From: Bacteroidetes bacterium GWA2_30_7
GTDB lineage: Bacteria > Bacteroidota > Bacteroidia > Bacteroidales > GWF2-33-38
NCBI GenBank assembly: GCA_001768155.1
Contig: MENC01000113.1
Coordinates: 1 to 6,459 of the forward strand
Direction: 5' to 3'
Length of the DNA: 6,459 bases
This document shows, in pieces, positions 4,625 through 6,459 of the stretch. Every line of letters starts with the position of its first letter. The stretch's first letter is position 1. The notes below the pieces were generated by a model. The model was not told the DNA's origin and made no database searches. It saw nothing but the letters and a program-made list of their open reading frames with translations. Both the position numbers and the translations under genes were made by a program.

Positions 4625-6459
4625 ATGCTTAAACAATTTTTAATCATTTTTTTATTATTTTCATTTTCAACTTTTGCTGTAAATGTTGATTCTTTATTAG
4701 TTCGATTTAAATCGCATAAAGATTTAAAAGATAAGTATAATACAGTTAAAGAAATTTGTTCGTATTATATGCTAACAAATGTTGATTCTGCTTTATTATA
4801 CTCAAAAATTTTATTAGACATTGCCCAAAAAGAAAAAGCTTTTGAGCATATAGCAGATGCAACTTATTTACAGGGAGTTTACAATAAAAAATTACGAAAT
4901 TTTGATACAGCATTTTTAAGCTACGAAAAAGCTCTTGGAATATGGTTACAACTAAAAGATTCTGTAAATGTTGCAAAATCATTAAATGCAATTGGAGTAG
5001 CATATTTAGAAGATGGAAACAACAAAAAAGCTATTGAGTATTTGAATAAAGCTTTTTATTTAAAAAAATTGCTAAACGATGAAAAGGGTCTCGGTATAAC
5101 ATTGTATAACCTTGGAAATATTTATCTTAACACTGCTGCTTATGATAGTGCATTGTATAATTATTATAACTCAATTGAGTATTTCGAGAAAATAAATTAC
5201 AATATCGGAAAAGCATCATGCTATAATGCAATTGGAGTAGTTAACGAAATAATGGAAAGTTACGACACTGCTTTAGTATATTATCAAAAAGCATTAGAGA
5301 TTGAGACAGAGCTTAATAACTACGATGGAATGATTAATACTTATAATAATATTGGAAACATATTTAGTATGAGCGGCATGAATAAGCTTGCATTAATGTA
5401 CTATCAAAATGCACTAAAATACAGCGAATTATCAAGCAATAGCGAAAACATTTCAAATGCACTCAAAAATATTGGATTAATACAAACTTTCAATTCAGAT
5501 TTTAAAGAGGCAAATTCTTATCTAACTCGTGCAGTTCATTTAGCTATTGATGTTGGCAGAAAAGAGCTAACAGTTAATATATTACATGCTTTAGGCTATA
5601 GTTATACTTTTCAAGAAAAATGCGACTCAGCAGTATATTATCTAGAAAAAAGTATTGAAATAGCTTCGGAAATAAATTATGTTGATATGATTTCAAAAAA
5701 TCATAGCATGTTGGCTCAAGCTTATTTATGTCTTGGAAGTGGAGAAAAAGCATTTGAACATTATCAAAAAGAAAATAAAATTAATAACCAGATTGCACAA
5801 CAACTTAGCAATCTGAAATTACAATTAATTTCCGAACAAAAAGAAAAACAAATAGACCAATTACGAATGCAAAACGAACTATCTAATGCTGAAATACAAC
5901 GCCATAAGATGATTTTAATTTCAGGAAGTATTTTTATCTTTCTGATTATTATAATAATTACTTTTTATGCAAGGAATAGAATTTTACAAACTAAAAACAA
6001 AACTTCAGAACTTAAACATCGGGTTTTACAATTACAAATGAACCCTCATTTCATTCATAATGCTTTAGCTTCTATCGAGGGTTATTTATTTGTAAGTGAG
6101 CCACATTTGACTGCTGAATATATCTCAGAGTTTTCTCACCTTATGCGAAATATTCTCGACAATTCCAGACAAGATTATATTTCTATTTCAAAAGAAATTG
6201 AAACCCTAAAGCAATATTTAAAATTACAGCAATTCAGATATAAAGAGAAATTCGATTACGAAATTAATGTAAACGAAAATATTGATTTATTTGACACCCA
6301 AATTCCGCCAATGTTTGCACAACCTTTTGTTGAAAATTCGATAGAACACGGAATTATTCATATTTCAAAAAAAGGGCTGATTAAAATCAATTTTTATTAT
6401 TACAAAAATGATTTAAAAATATCTATTGAAGACAATGGCGTTGGGATAAAAAAGGCTAA
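4625..6459 (+). CDS. TPR-containing LytS-type sensor histidine kinase, 3' truncated
   Basis: The frame is open from ATG 4625 to the window end (611 complete codons). The TAA in the last three bases is out of frame. A signal peptide covers residues 1-18 (likely cut after STFA). About nine TPRs follow to residue 396, overlapping a coiled-coil-like stretch (about 384-427). One membrane span lies at 429-449 and is followed by basic residues, so the TPRs face the periplasm and the kinase faces the cytoplasm. The His_kinase H-box is LQLQMNPHFIHN with phospho-acceptor His475. The N-box is PFVENSIEHGI (Asn571, His575), and EDNGVGI (603-608) is the first glycine box. The remaining HATPase part lies beyond the window. 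By family it should autophosphorylate and pass phosphate to a response regulator, often of LytTR type and encoded next door, but none is visible here. The signal sensed is unknown. In the H-box, His478 and Ala481 replace the usual Phe and Asn of NPHFxFNxLN. The ATG is chosen because it directly precedes the signal peptide. Confidence 0.93.
   Translation, partial: MLKQFLIIFLLFSFSTFAVNVDSLLVRFKSHKDLKDKYNTVKEICSYYMLTNVDSALLYSKILLDIAQKEKAFEHIADATYLQGVYNKKLRNFDTAFLSYEKALGIWLQLKDSVNVAKSLNAIGVAYLEDGNNKKAIEYLNKAFYLKKLLNDEKGLGITLYNLGNIYLNTAAYDSALYNYYNSIEYFEKINYNIGKASCYNAIGVVNEIMESYDTALVYYQKALEIETELNNYDGMINTYNNIGNIFSMSGMNKLALMYYQNALKYSELSSNSENISNALKNIGLIQTFNSDFKEANSYLTRAVHLAIDVGRKELTVNILHALGYSYTFQEKCDSAVYYLEKSIEIASEINYVDMISKNHSMLAQAYLCLGSGEKAFEHYQKENKINNQIAQQLSNLKLQLISEQKEKQIDQLRMQNELSNAEIQRHKMILISGSIFIFLIIIIITFYARNRILQTKNKTSELKHRVLQLQMNPHFIHNALASIEGYLFVSEPHLTAEYISEFSHLMRNILDNSRQDYISISKEIETLKQYLKLQQFRYKEKFDYEINVNENIDLFDTQIPPMFAQPFVENSIEHGIIHISKKGLIKINFYYYKNDLKISIEDNGVGIKKA
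4853..5812 (+). repeat. Eight tandem TPR units of exactly 40 codons within the kinase gene
   Basis: Units begin at residue 77 and repeat every 40 residues (120 bases) without a single insertion or deletion. Position 8 is Gly at 84, 124, 164, 204, 244, 284 and 324, then Ala at 364. Position 20 is Ala in all eight units (96, 136, 176, 216, 256, 296, 336, 376), as in the TPR consensus. A degenerate earlier unit fits the same register (Ala56). The 40-residue spacing is that of longer TPR variants and not of the classic 34. These repeats normally form a superhelix that binds peptides or proteins, so this is probably the sensing domain. Confidence 0.88.

Noticed and set aside
4746..5003. An 85-residue ORF within the kinase gene in another frame
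   Set aside because: The sensor kinase frame across this stretch is continuous and carries in-register TPRs, so this is a shadow ORF.
6457..6459. TAA at the window end as the kinase stop codon
   Set aside because: The kinase frame reads GCT at 6455-6457 followed by an incomplete codon AA, so this TAA is out of frame and the protein continues past the window.

Overview
The window looks like a piece of an AT-rich Bacteroidota (Bacteroidetes) chromosome. Three things point that way: a C-terminal type IX secretion (T9SS type A) sorting domain on the first protein, a TPR plus LytS-type sensor kinase architecture that is common in this phylum, and a perfect TAnnTTTG promoter -7 element. No tRNA, rRNA, CRISPR array, transposase or phage gene is visible. 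All three genes read on the + strand, and the first and last are cut by the window edges.

Region 1 (3-2444) is the 3' part of a large secreted multidomain protein. It starts inside the last beta-strand region of a glycoside hydrolase family 18 (chitinase-like) domain and continues through a CUB-like domain, an Ig-like domain apparently split by a concanavalin A/LamG-like insertion, a fibronectin-III-like domain, two PKD-like domains and a T9SS sorting tail. Region 2 (2534-4222) encodes a complete lipoprotein of the M49 (dipeptidyl-peptidase III-like) family. Its zinc site is destroyed: YEIGE stands where HExxH is expected, and the third ligand region is also changed. I read it as a probable pseudoenzyme with an otherwise well-kept fold, and this is the most interesting item in the window.

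Region 3 (4223-4624) is a roughly 400-base non-coding gap holding at least three palindromic or nested-palindromic elements, followed by a likely promoter for the next gene. Region 4 (4625-6459, open at the window end) encodes a sensor histidine kinase with a signal peptide, about nine TPRs on an exact 40-residue period, a coiled coil, one membrane span, and a His_kinase/HATPase module. The H-box, N-box and first G-box are all visible.

The three genes do not form an obvious pathway. A polymer-degrading exported enzyme, a cell-envelope peptidase homologue and an envelope-anchored sensor kinase are all envelope or extracellular functions. The 89-base gap between genes 1 and 2 allows co-transcription but does not prove it. 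The kinase appears to have its own promoter.
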